Source of the DNA: Dryomyza anilis
Taxonomy: Eukaryota > Arthropoda > Insecta > Diptera > Dryomyzidae
DNA length: 64,000 bases
Direction: 5' to 3'
Assembly (NCBI GenBank): GCA_951804985.1
Contig: OX638133.1
Coordinates: 53,679,622 to 53,743,621, forward strand
Part shown: positions 1 to 9,955 of the stretch, piece by piece
Position numbering within the stretch: the stretch's first letter is position 1
Layout of the letters: every line of letters begins with the position of its first letter
Translations under genes and position numbers: made by a program
Notes under the pieces: model-generated
What the model saw: only the letters and a program-made list of their open reading frames with translations
The model's database searches: none
What the model was told of the DNA's origin: nothing

Positions 1-1353
1 TATACAATTTATAATTATGTCTTGTTACTTATTTTTAATTCAACAGCACATATCAAGTCATTATAATTAAAACTTAGTAAACAAATTGGCACAAACAATT
101 CATTGTTGTTTTATTTGTTGAAACAAGTCACCCATTTGTATCATGTTAAATTCAGAGTTATCAGGAGATTTTACGGCGGCTTGGCCGAAAATATACACGG
201 TGGCGGCTGCCGGTGAAATTTAACTGTCGTTTCAAATTTTTCCATATTGGTTTTCGTTACTGAGTTATAGCATTTCAAAGTTGAACACAGCGCCTGCACG
301 AAATTAGCTGTGATCCACTGTATATCATCCACAATGACAATAAAAAACAGAAAAAATCAAAATGAAATATCTTTACAAATCTCTCTTTTTTTATGCCCTT
401 CGCATCATGGTCGCGGTCGGCACCATCGCATTAATATATATTTTTTTATTCTATTTTAATTTCAATATTTCATATCTCAATAAGCTTTATCAGTTGCCCA
501 AATTTCAATGAAATCGAAAAGGTAAAATCTCAAAATGAACTTTTTTTGGTCGATTTGGTGTGGAATGGACCATAATAGCTTTCGTAAGAGGCGTCGATAT
601 GGGTACTGAAATGAAAGGTATTTCCTTACGATTACAAATCTGTAATTATTTCAGTAATTTTTTAGATCTTCCAATCCGAGCGGCAACTAGACCAATTTAC
701 GTTATTTCAATAATATGTATTTTTTTGCAAACTTTTTTTAATGCAAACAACGTAACCTAAAAATGAGGCTTCGGAAAGCTCGCTCAAGAGCACACTAAAA
801 ATCTCAAAACAAGCTCGCGCTAAAACAAACGACTGAAAGCATAACGGGTCGGACTGCCGAGTTTCGAGCTGTTACGCTAGCTCGCTAATTCGAGCGCTCG
901 GTTGGCTTGCTACTTTTTTAAATTCGGTTTAAATGCATACATAATATTGTATATTTAGTAATACATGCATACAATTGAATAATAAACGCAAATAGCAACA
1001 AAAGAACTGTTTCAAACGAAATAATTTAAAGAGCGAGCAACTCTGAGCCGCTTACAATAAAGGAGCGCTTCCCTTAACAGAAGCGCGAGCAGCGAGTACA
1101 ATGCTACATGCTCGGTTGGACGATAAAATTCTGTCAGTTCGTGTTTCCCACTCAACAACAACAACAGCGAGCTAACGACTGTTGCGCGACCTGAACACAT
1201 GAACACGCGTGATTGTACAAAATGAAACATTCATTTAGATACAAGTGAAAATAAATCATGGGGTGCTCAATTTAAATTTATGTCCCACTTTCATGCCTAT
1301 TATCTATAGTTATATATATATTTCGATACAAACATTAATAACACATTTTTCAG
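1..1353. other. Non-coding DNA before RpL19 internal exon (probable intron 1 and/or 5' flank)
   Basis: No convincing coding sequence is seen. The stretch must hold at least part of RpL19 intron 1, because the exon at 1354 starts in mid-codon after a good acceptor. I looked for a first exon ending in ATG plus two bases followed by GT and found none, so exon 1 is probably upstream of the window. Bases 760-1215 are richer in G+C, with many GAGC/GCTC words, and look like a decayed repeat. A 66-codon open frame at 560-760 has no recognisable features and is not called. Confidence 0.5.
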
Positions 1354-1460
1354 TTCTTTAAAGCTTCAGAAGAGGCTTGCTGCCTCCGTGCTACGTTGTG
1401 GTAAAAAAAAGGTGTGGTTGGATCCAAATGAAATTAATGAAATAGCAAACACGAATTCAC
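1354..1460 (+). CDS. RpL19: Ribosomal protein L19 (eL19), internal exon, residues 2-38
   Basis: The exon encodes the conserved N-terminal segment of eukaryotic ribosomal protein L19, including [20 protein letters not shown] and [16 protein letters not shown]. It is bounded by a pyrimidine-rich acceptor (ATTTTTCAG at 1345-1353) and a consensus donor (GTAAGT at 1461). It starts with one base that completes codon 2 (a serine in the family) and ends with the first base of Arg38, completed 14.8 kb downstream. eL19 is a 60S subunit protein whose N-terminal globular domain binds 25S/28S rRNA. The initiator codon must be on an upstream exon, consistent with known fly RpL19 genes, where exon 1 carries the 5'UTR and only the first codons. 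The coding sequence is intact and the assignment is secure; the position of exon 1 is not known. Confidence 0.95.
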
Positions 1461-2591
1461 GTAAGTAACCAACTCATTTTAGAAACATTACTTATAAATA
1501 TTTTGTGTAATATTACTTATATAAGCCTAATAATTAGTATGGCATCCGAAAACATATATTTTCAAATTAGTTCCCAATGACATGAAAATTTATAAATCTA
1601 ATTTTCATTCGGATTAAGTTATTCTTAGATCTATATCAAGTTTTATATTCAGAAATATGGCATCACAGGATCCGCGCGTATCATAATTATGACAGATTTT
1701 TCTGGTCTTTATTTGTTGGAATCTACATTTTTGTCTAAAAAATTAAAGTTCCCAGTCGAAAATGTGTTACCTTATACTTTGTAGCTACGACAGAATTCAT
1801 ACCACATCCTATCTTACTCAACATAATGGGATTGGTCGCTATTTTCGATGATGAATTTTCGTATTACAAGTAGAACGTAAGTTGCTCTGTCCACTTCATA
1901 ACATCATACATCCTAAAGAGCTGGAAATAGACTTTGTATACATGGTAGCTTTATATGTGTTGTTTATTTTTTAGCTTACAAAATATATTGATAAGTGATC
2001 AACCTTGGTTTCGATCTAGCAAACAGTGTATACATAAATGAAAGTAGCGTTCTTATGTCCTTCAATTATATATAATTGCGGCCAATTTTTTAAAATGCAA
2101 CGAAATTAAAAAACAGTTAAACCTGTGGAAAAAACCACGAGACAGTTTTACTGGTTCTGATTAGTTGAAACTGTTACTTCAGATATAAAACATGTTTAAA
2201 GTACACTTCTAAATATTTTGTAGTGAAATTAAAATAAAATAATAAACATATGTAGTAGAATGTCACTTATTTTTAAACACACATGTCTCACCCCATAGGA
2301 CTGTTTATTACGACTAACAAATAAGGTGTGCACAATTATATTGAATTTGAACAACGGAAAAATGTACTGCAAAGACATTGAAAATTGTACTAGGAGTTGA
2401 AATCTTAAATATTCTAAAATATTTCAAGTAAGCAATCTTGCGAGAAAAAAAGTTCTATGCAGGGACCGTAAATAAAGGTTATTCTTATTTTTTTTAATGA
2501 AAAAAATCAACGTGTTGTAAAATAGGTACGCAAGTTTTGAGAATGCAGAATCAATTATTTTCGCATGAAGAATTGAAATTTGCAATAATTT
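1461..2591. other. Intronic AT-rich DNA, nothing recognised
   Basis: No open frame of note, no clear terminal inverted repeats and no RNA gene were seen. Confidence 0.5.
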
Positions 2592-2920
2592 TGATTTTTA
2601 CAGCAAAAAAATCATAAAATAACGATTATTTTTAATTTTTATGTTTGCTTGCTCAGCAATAAAAATCAAATATCAATTTTTACTTTAAAAAATCAAAATT
2701 AAAAATTAATTTTTATTTTTTTGCTCAAGAATAACGATTATTTTTTGATTTATACTTTTTTTTTTACTCAAAAATAAAAATTAGGGTGCGGGGCGTTGTG
2801 CTTAATTTGTTGTGCAGCAAAAATAATGTTCTTGCGATGGAAACGATAGACTCTAAAACTAATTTGGTTGATGTTAGTGAACTGTTTCGATGGCTTACGT
2901 GTGATGGTGGTTCGCGTTAC

Positions 2921-3175
2921 TAATAATAATTTGGCTGAGCTGTGTGTGTTATATTTGTACGCAAAGTGGTTAATGTCGTTAATTAATGGTTAATGTAGTT
3001 TAAATCCGAAAGACGGGGTAAGAGCATATGTTAGTAATGTTTTATCCTCGTAGGTTAGCCAAGAGGCAGCGAAGTAATAATAATTTTTATTGTTGATGTT
3101 GACAGTCGCTGGGATCGAAAAGGGGACCTTTTAGCTCGTGATCCAACGCACATACCAATCGCGCCACCGACGCTA
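2921..3175 (-). mobile_element. tRNA-headed SINE, diverged full-length copy
   Basis: Read on the minus strand, the copy begins with a tRNA-like head (A-box-like GGTGGCGCGATTGGT; B-box-like TTTTCGATCCC). It continues into a body shared with copies at 6648, 7390 and 7900 and ends in an (ATT)n tail. It lies inside the TIR element 2784-3867. Confidence 0.65.
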
Positions 3176-3296
3176 CAGTATGACCTACTACCAAAATATT
3201 TTCATCCAACAAAGTTCCAATGATGAACTTGGGTGATTTTGTAATCCCACTGGAACAGATTCACCCAAAAATATAGTACAATGACACACCTGCATA

Positions 3297-3365
3297 TAAT
3301 AATAATAGTTTGGAACTACAGTCCTATTAGAACGTAGGCCGAGTTCTCTGACTACAATACCGTAT
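3297..3365 (-). mobile_element. SINE 3' fragment, same family as 7900-8190
   Basis: Only the 3' part is present: the ATT tail and a GGACTGTAG-containing segment shared with the other copies. The 5' truncation is typical of retroposed SINEs. Confidence 0.55.
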
Positions 3366-4038
3366 AGATAAATCACCGATGAAAGTCTAATGAACTTGTC
3401 TACTCAGGGTTGGCCGAGTCTTAGACGAAGACCTATGAACCATGACTTGGAAGCTCAAGGTTGGTCGAGTCTTGGGCGAAGACTAATTCACCCAAGCTTG
3501 GCTAAGCATTGGCTACGTTGTCAAGTCTGGCAGTTCCTACATGTACTGTTATTGAATGCATCGGTACCTCAAAAATAACTTAATATTAATAGTATATTAA
3601 AATTAGAGTGTTATGCTTACATCCCCAGATTTCAAACAAGAACATTAGATTTCCTGACCTTCCTAGTTGTGATACTTTCAATAACAAAGAGTTTTTTCTT
3701 AACGAAATTTGTTTTCAAGTTTTACCTATTACTGGCCCATATTAATGTTAATATTGACCACAATCCAACGTGGACCATCAAAGGTGTTCATTAACATTAC
3801 CCAAATTTGTATTTGAGTCTATCGTTTTCACGTCAAAACATCATTTTACGCACAACGCCCCGCACCCTAAGTTTTATGTTTGAGTAAAAAAAGTATAAAT
3901 CAACAATAATCGTTATTCTTGAGCAAAAAAAAAAAAAAAATTAAAATTTTTATTTTTGAATTTGAAAATAAAAATTGAAATTTGACTTTTATTTCTGAGC
4001 AAAATTTTAAAAATCAAAAATAATCGTTATTACTGAAG

Positions 4039-4406
4039 CAGAGAGTATTGATTTTCAATAGAGATTCCTTCCGAGTTTGCTGGCGTCGCTGCCGAAAACA
4101 TTGGTTATGTGGATGTGGAATTTTACAGATTGAAGTTAACAGAGGAAAACAGTGCACAAAACTGGATCTGTCCGCGAATAATTTGCAACCAAACTTAATA
4201 AGATATTTTGAATTCCAACGCCTTATAAATTTTAATTATTTTTCTAGCCAAAAATGTGGCAGAAAACATCAGAATATTGATTTGAAAATGTGTCTATTGA
4301 CAACATTTTCGTTTCAATTTCCACATAACCAATGTTTGAATTTATTTGACAAAAGTGGCAGCGAAACCACCTGTATAGAAACTCTATATCAAATGTATAC
4401 TCTCTG
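4039..4406. mobile_element. 368-bp foldback MITE
   Basis: The ends CAGAGAGTAT and ATACTCTCTG are inverted, and inverted similarity continues inward (CATTGGTTATGTGGA on the left, TCCACATAACCAATG on the right). ACTGAA flanks both sides as a candidate target duplication. A 119-codon open frame through it is a by-product of the palindrome. Confidence 0.7.
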
Positions 4407-4510
4407 ACTGAACAAAAAAAAGTTTTGCTCAAAAATAATTTTTAATTTTGATTTTTTTGTATATTACTCGTAACTATTACATTCCCTGGTTCTATGTAAT
4501 AGGATTTTTG

Positions 4511-4537
<27 letters not shown>
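4511..4537. repeat. (TA)n microsatellite
   Basis: An uninterrupted AT dinucleotide run. Confidence 0.9.
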
Positions 4538-4543
<6 letters not shown>

Positions 4544-4779
4544 CGAGTTATAGATTATTTTATACAACAATAAAAACATATGTATCATTTGTGTTTTAAG
4601 TTTTATAACAAATTTTATTGAATAAAGTAACACCAACAAAATTAAATACAATTAAGAACAAAAATTATAATAGAATAAAAAGTATTATGAAAAGTATATA
4701 TCAAAGTATTGACAAACTAGAATCTTTGACAAGATCGTCTAACAAGTATGTTTAACAAAGTTAATTTTAATAAAGTTTT

Positions 4780-5330
4780 TCATACATAACATTTATCCAT
4801 CCGCTTCTGAAACAGATTAAAGTTGGAATAACACTCTTGGCTTTCGAGTTCTTGAAGATCGTCGTAATGTTTTAGAAGGTTCTGAATTCTGGCGGCTTCT
4901 TTATCGATCTGGGAGTAGCGTTGATCTGGTATGCCCATAGTTCTACTTGCGTATGCTTTAGGTCGCTCCTGACCATTCAATAAACGGTGGGACAACACTG
5001 CATCCAAACCTTTTTTACTGGCATTGGTAGCCAAAATTAATGTTAGCTTAGGATCATAAGGCATTAACACCTGTGGAGAAACTAAAATCTTTTTAATATC
5101 ATTATGTGCCGCATTTACTTCTGCAGACCAATAAAATGATTTTGCTTTAATAAGTAATCACGTAATGGTCTTTCCCGTGTAGCTAGATCAGGAGTGTATG
5201 CACTGTAATATGACGCTTTAACCAAAAACAACTACAACTCTTCAAACGAGGTTGGCTTCGGATCGTTCAAAATAGCAACCCCCAAATTCAAAAGTGACAT
5301 AACACGCACCTCACTTTTGTATGCGAGTCT
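4780..5330 (-). pseudogene. Ty3/gypsy reverse transcriptase-RNase H fragment
   Basis: The minus strand reads as the RT connection and RNase H region of a Ty3/gypsy polyprotein. It has an end-of-RT segment resembling FLVKASYYSAYTPDL, then a region with ILATNASKKGLDAVLSHRL, and then AYASRTMG followed by YSQIDKEAA. These match the usual order of the RT thumb and RNase H start, including the first RNase H acidic region (here with N where D is expected). An in-frame TAG and a frameshift near 5145 interrupt it, and no LTRs, gag or integrase lie nearby. It is a dead remnant unrelated to the full-size retrotransposon at 26.8-40.9 kb. Confidence 0.8.
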
Positions 5331-5797
5331 TGAATGTTTCGGTGCAAAATAATAGTAGTGCTAGCGCATATGTTACAAATCGAAATATTTTTATATAGTT
5401 ACTGAATTGAAAGTTTGCTTTTGTATTAGTGAGATTAATTTGAACAAATTTGTAAAATATTTAATATATTTTTTTATGTTTTGATTGAATATAGGACCCA
5501 CATAACCACGTTCTAATAAAACCCCAAAAAATGCTTTAAATTGTATCCTGTTAAAAATAATACTTTTGAAAGTATTCAAAAATTTTAAGGATATCGTTTA
5601 TTGCTTAACTAAAATATAAAATAATACAAAGATTGTGCAAAAAAAAACATGAAACTCCTGAGTAAAATGAAAAAATATATCAAAAATCCACTTGTTTGAA
5701 GTTGACTGACATATGATTTGAGTGAACATTTCAATGACATGCATCAAAGTAAATACAAATTTTAGTATGCAGATCGATAGATTAACCATTAAAGAAC
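5331..5797. other. Intronic DNA, nothing recognised
   Basis: AT-rich with only short random open frames. Confidence 0.5.
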
Positions 5798-6188
5798 AAT
5801 TGAAGCGTTGGGTGCTATAAGGGCGTTAGGCATCATATCGTCCTTTTTGCAATATTCACACCGAATGATCCCAGCAGTGTCTTCTACCATTCTGTTTTTT
5901 GTCGTTTTATGCAATAAGGGCGTTATCTCCATACAACAAATATTATTTTTCATATATAAGGGCGTATAAATTATTTATTTTAATTAATTATTTTAAATAT
6001 TAATAGGAGTTCTAAAACAAATTTGGAAAATGATTAATAAAGCTAAAAGTTCAGATTTTAATGGAAAATTTGAATTAATAATATCGGTTCATTACTTTTT
6101 GAGATACGGACATTCAAAAACTTTAAACGCAAATATCTCAAAACTTACTTTTTCACATAACGCCCTTATTGCACCCAACGCTTCAATT
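5798..6188. mobile_element. 391-bp MITE with ATAAGGGCGTTA repeats
   Basis: Terminal inverted repeats AATTGAAGCGTTGGGTGC (left) and GCACCCAACGCTTCAATT (right) are near-perfect and run on into TATAAGGGCGTTA-type sequence. The same ATAAGGGCG word recurs inside (about 5905 and 5960). It has no coding capacity. Target duplication is unclear. Confidence 0.8.
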
Positions 6189-6647
6189 CATAGAATAACT
6201 TTTTTTCTGGGAGAAAATCACAAATAAATTTTTAGACGTAGCAAAATATTACAACAAATCTTAAGTTTCTTCATGACTATCTGCCTGGCCAAATTTTTAA
6301 AATGTGTTAAAAATATAGAAGAATTGTACGTCATTTTAATCACCAATTTCCAATATATGTAATAATAAAAATACATTGTTGTTCTTATGCTGCAACGCGA
6401 CCAAAAATGCAATAGCCTAATTTAAAGGTGCTCACTACTTTTTTTTTGCACACAGGTGTATTCGTGTGTTGCTTACAACATAAAGGAAATTATAATATTA
6501 AAAAATAGATATTTTTATTTCGAATCGAATTTTTGTTTATTTGGAACAGAAGTTATTTAATTTGCGAGAACGACGAAATTTATAAGAAATTGTATAGTGC
6601 ACATTATAAATATCAGTAAGATATAGAGCAACCTTTAGTGCGTGTGA
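6189..6647. other. Intronic DNA, nothing recognised
   Basis: No repeats or frames of note. Confidence 0.5.
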
Positions 6648-6797
6648 TAATAATAATAATAGTTTGGCGCTACAGTCCTGTATAGAACTTCGGCCGAGCT
6701 CTCTCACCATTTGAGCTGTGCGTGTTATATTTGTACTCAACGTGGTGGGACCTACAGTTTATTGCCGAACCGAACGGCCGGTGAGAGCTTTTCATTC
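6648..6797 (-). mobile_element. SINE copy, 5' truncated
   Basis: It shares the body and the (ATT)n tail with the complete copy at 7900-8190 but lacks the tRNA-like head. Confidence 0.75.
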
Positions 6798-7389
6798 AAG
6801 TATACTTGGGCGGAAACAAACTGAACAATAAAAAAAAACAGGTCACATAGTACAATCCATTCTCGAGTAATACGCGTCCTTATGTATACAACTCTGAATT
6901 ATAGATGCATGTATACGATTAATGTTTTAAAAAACTTATTTACTTATTCGATATTGTTTACAATGTTATCTATGATGTAAGTAATGAAGTCTATGAAATA
7001 AGTAATCGTTAGTCGGTTTAGTTATATTATATTAGTTATGCTAAAAGTTCAGAATCCCGTCGTATCTAATATATGCCGCGCTTTTTTTTAGTTAAACTAA
7101 TCGAGTTGACGTTTATACTGAAATGAATTCTTTCACTATGTTTCTGAGCAAAAATCTAATTTATATATTTGAAGCTACAACATATTTTCATACCACATCC
7201 ATATTTGATGTTTTTTGTCAAATTAAAAATAATTAAATATTTATATATTTCCAAAGAAAAATAATTTGAAAGTAATAATTCTATAATCTCCGTAATATTA
7301 AAATTAATTTTTAAAAATAAAATACTCTACTATAGATATATGGATCGAGCAAGGCATTGCTCACATGTCAAAGGTTCCCTAATGAAGGA
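6798..7389. other. Intronic DNA, nothing recognised
   Basis: AT-rich, with no frames or inverted repeats of note. Confidence 0.45.
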
Positions 7390-7560
7390 TAATATAATAA
7401 TAATAGTTTGGCGCTACAGTCCTATAAGAACTTAGGCCGAGCTCTCTCACCATTTTGAGCTGTGCGTGTTATATTTGTACTGAAAGTGGTGGGATCTTCA
7501 GTTTATTGCCGAATCCGAACGGCGGGTGAGAGCTTTTCATCGGCAAGGTTTTACTCTCCT
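7390..7560 (-). mobile_element. SINE copy, 5' truncated
   Basis: Very similar to 6648-6797 and to 7900-8190 over the body; the head is missing and the (ATT)n tail is present. Confidence 0.75.
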
Positions 7561-7814
7561 ACCGCTCCTACATGAACCATACATTTCTCTAATTTTCAAA
7601 CTGTATTTTGTAAATTTTTATAAATTTTAGTTTTAGATAAATAAAATGTTAAATTGTTTTTCGTGCACTCTAAAATTTTTAGATTTAGCAAAGTAAAATT
7701 AGCGTTAAAATTTTTTCTGAATCCAAATTATTGCTAAAATTGAAATTTATTTTTTATTAGTGTTGAAGTTTTAGCATTAGTAAATGTTTGGAATCCGGCC
7801 CCCTGGTCTTAATT

Positions 7815-8530
7815 TCGATTTAGCGATGTCCGTCTGTATGTTGAAATCCCTACTACTTAAAAAAATTAAGAGTTAGATCAATGAAATCAAAGAAGTTAAT
7901 ATAATAATAGTTTGGCACTACAGTCCTATAAGAACCATTTTGAGTTGTGCGTGTTATATTTGTACTCAAAGTGGTGGGATCTACAGTTTATTGCCGAATC
8001 CGAACGGCGGGTGAGAGCTTTTTCATAGGCAATGTTTTACTCTCGTAGGTTTGCCATTTACTGCCGAGAGGTAGCGCGGTATAGAAAAATGGTTCTATGA
8101 AAAGATGTTGTTAGCCCCAGTCCAAGCTTGAACCGGGGACCTTTCGGCTCGCAGTCCATCGCACTAACCTTATATATCTACGCTGCCTCAACCATTATTA
8201 CTTTATACTGGCGTAAGTGAACTTTTATGATCAAATATATATTGACTTTATGCTCAAATATATAAAAATAATGTTTCCCGACTTGTTGTTAAAATTGTAC
8301 ATATGGGTATCAAATGAATGGACATTTTTCAGATATTGCAAGTTTATCCTGGTGACACATATGAGATAATATGGGGTTACCGCCCATATTATCTCATATG
8401 TGTACTGTATTTATATTCGGTTTAGACCGAATATAACTTTCATAATTCTTACTAACTTCATCACACCAGCTCACATTTCCTCTACTTAAAAATTACCTAA
8501 CCTTCCTTACTGGTTTATTTTCAATTGGGG
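7815..8530. mobile_element. mini-me/Helentron-like copy interrupted by a SINE
   Basis: Left of the SINE is the core CGATTTAGCGATGTCCGTCTG-like segment. Right of it is the block found also at 49478-50140 (TCAAATATATATTGAC, GGGTATCAAATGAATGGA, CCTGGTGAC). It includes a perfect 21-bp-arm hairpin at 8355-8403 and a second hairpin (TATTCGGTTTAGACCGAATA). The two halves are contiguous in the 49.5-kb copy, so the SINE at 7900-8190 inserted into this one later. Confidence 0.7.
7900..8190 (-). mobile_element. Best full-length tRNA-headed SINE (~290 bp)
   Basis: On the minus strand a tRNA-like 5' head (GGTTAGTGCGATGG, then GGTCCCCGGTTCAAGC as the B-box) leads into a non-coding body. The body includes ACCCGCCGTTCGGATTCGG and TATAACACGCAC, and a (TTA)n tail follows. 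This is SINE architecture: internal Pol III promoter, body, simple-repeat tail. Confidence 0.8.
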
Positions 8531-8771
8531 TTGACTACGCACAGTTGAAGTTGAATGCGCACAGTGGAGTATAGTTTTTATAATTTTTTTTATATTTGTG
8601 TTTATTATTGTGTACATTATCTGTTATAGAGATCTGTGAGACACACATCTACACCGAAAGCAAAACGTTATTCATAACCAGGGCTCGGATTTTGATGACC
8701 TAAAAATGACCTTTAAAACGACAAAAATGACCTAAAAATTATTTTTACAAAAAAGCATAAACCGAGTTTTA

Positions 8772-9012
8772 GGGCCCTATTATGACTGGCGAAGCGAATG
8801 TAGTTGGCGAAGCGAACGTAAAATAGCTATCACAGCATCCATTCGCCAGACTTCATTCGCCAGAAAAAAGGAAACTAAAACGAATGTAAAAATCAGGAGA
8901 ACGTAGAAATCATTCGCCTGAACTTCATACGTCTGGCGAATGGATGCTGTGAAGCTTTATTCGTTCGTTCGCTTCGCCAAGTTAATTCGCTTCGCCAGTC
9001 ATAATAGGCCCC
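8772..9012. mobile_element. PIF/Harbinger-like foldback MITE (241 bp)
   Basis: Long inverted arms begin GGGCCCTATTATGACTGGCG and include two AAGCGAA words per side. TTA flanks both ends (8769-8771, 9013-9015). GGG ends and a 3-bp TTA duplication fit PIF/Harbinger. Related left ends occur at about 13087, 18968 and 19801. Confidence 0.8.
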
Positions 9013-9708
9013 TTAGCTAATACAGTTAATATACAGTTGTCAGTTGTTACCTAAATTACATATTCTATTGAAAGCTGATGCAGCAAAATAATTAGTTCTA
9101 CTATATGGCAGATAAAAAAGAGTATTCCCATTTCTACTACTTCTACAATTGTGGTTAAAAGTAATATAGTTAGGAAGCTCTTATTATACCTGTCATTAAT
9201 TGATGTATTTAAGTTATATCGGCAATCTGTCTACGTTCGCCAAGAAACTTTAAATTTAGTAGTTTCAGACGATATTCATATGGAGGAAGATGTAAGTTAT
9301 TACTTAATTAAAACCCTTGAGAGCGAATCGTAGGATTTTTTTCTATATTGAATATGTACATTGTAAAAAAGACACTTCAAGAATTTTATATCCATATCTT
9401 TAATAACGGCTTTTCTTTCTAAATTTCAAATTAAACGAATGTACTAAAATAAGAGCTACCTATGTAGGAAACGTCAGGCATGACAACATACATAGCGTAA
9501 GACATAGCCAACCTTGGCCGACCAAGGCTTGGCTGATTAGACTTTACCCAAGTCTCAACCATGATTGGGTACCCAAGTCTTGGATAACTAATATTTTTCA
9601 TAAGTCACCAACCATAAGTCACCAACACATTTAATATATCTTGTTGAATGGACATTTAGCCAAGACCAGCGTCCAAATCATACTTCAATTCAAAAAACAA
9701 TAAAAAAA

Positions 9709-9785
9709 AATCCGATTGGGACTCGAACCCGGATTTTCTGCGTACAAATCCGGAGCTCTACCCGTTATGCTATTAAGCTCACTTG
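9709..9785 (-). mobile_element. tRNA-like SINE head (pseudo-tRNA)
   Basis: On the minus strand, TAGCATAACGGGTAGAGC resembles an A-box region and GGGTTCGAGTCCC a B-box/T-arm, followed by a T run. The acceptor ends do not pair and no good anticodon arm forms, so this is a tRNA-derived promoter rather than a tRNA gene. The leftward body (9490-9700) has repeated CAAG/TTGG words. Confidence 0.6.
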
Positions 9786-9887
9786 TTTGAGCATTTTAAA
9801 AATGTCTGTCACATCAGAAATAAATTGTCAAATTAGAAAAAAAAATCATAAATTTTGTTTTTGAACCAAAAATCTCACACGAGACAA

Positions 9888-9955
9888 GTTAGCTGCGTAG
9901 TCTAACGGGGAGAGCAGTGGACTTTAACGTCGAAGTGAGGAGATCGTTTACCAAG
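9888..9955 (+). mobile_element. Second tRNA-like segment, opposite orientation
   Basis: The plus strand has TAGTCTAACGGGGAGAGCA (A-box-like) and GATCGTTTACCAAGC (degenerate B-box). It differs from the heads at 9709 and 8190. Probably the head of another SINE whose body has TTGGGCC-type words at 10160-10290. Confidence 0.45.

Larger units (their letters stand above)
2784..3867. mobile_element. 1,084-bp TIR DNA element (non-autonomous)
   Basis: The ends are a perfect inverted repeat, GGGTGCGGGGCGTTGTGC at the left and its complement at the right. Weaker inverted similarity (AAACGATAGACTC and onward) extends it to about 90 bp per side. TA flanks both ends, compatible with a TA (or TWA) target duplication. 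There is no transposase frame inside; most of the interior is a SINE copy and unrelated DNA. The superfamily is undecided. Confidence 0.75.
2592..4460. repeat. AT-rich inverted arms around the 2784-3867 element
   Basis: Sequence left of the TIR element (2592-2783) and right of it (3868-4035, resuming at 4407-4460) are degenerate inverted copies of each other. They are built from units such as GAGCAAAAA, AATAACGATTATT and TCAAAATTAAAA. They may be outer arms of a larger foldback or a local AT-rich repeat family; low complexity prevents a firm choice. Confidence 0.5.

Noticed and set aside
1..1353. RpL19 first exon and promoter
   Set aside because: No ATG plus two bases followed by a donor was found; possible pyrimidine-rich starts near 380 could not be supported.
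9709..9785. Functional tRNA gene
   Set aside because: Box-like promoters are present, but the acceptor stem and anticodon arm do not fold.
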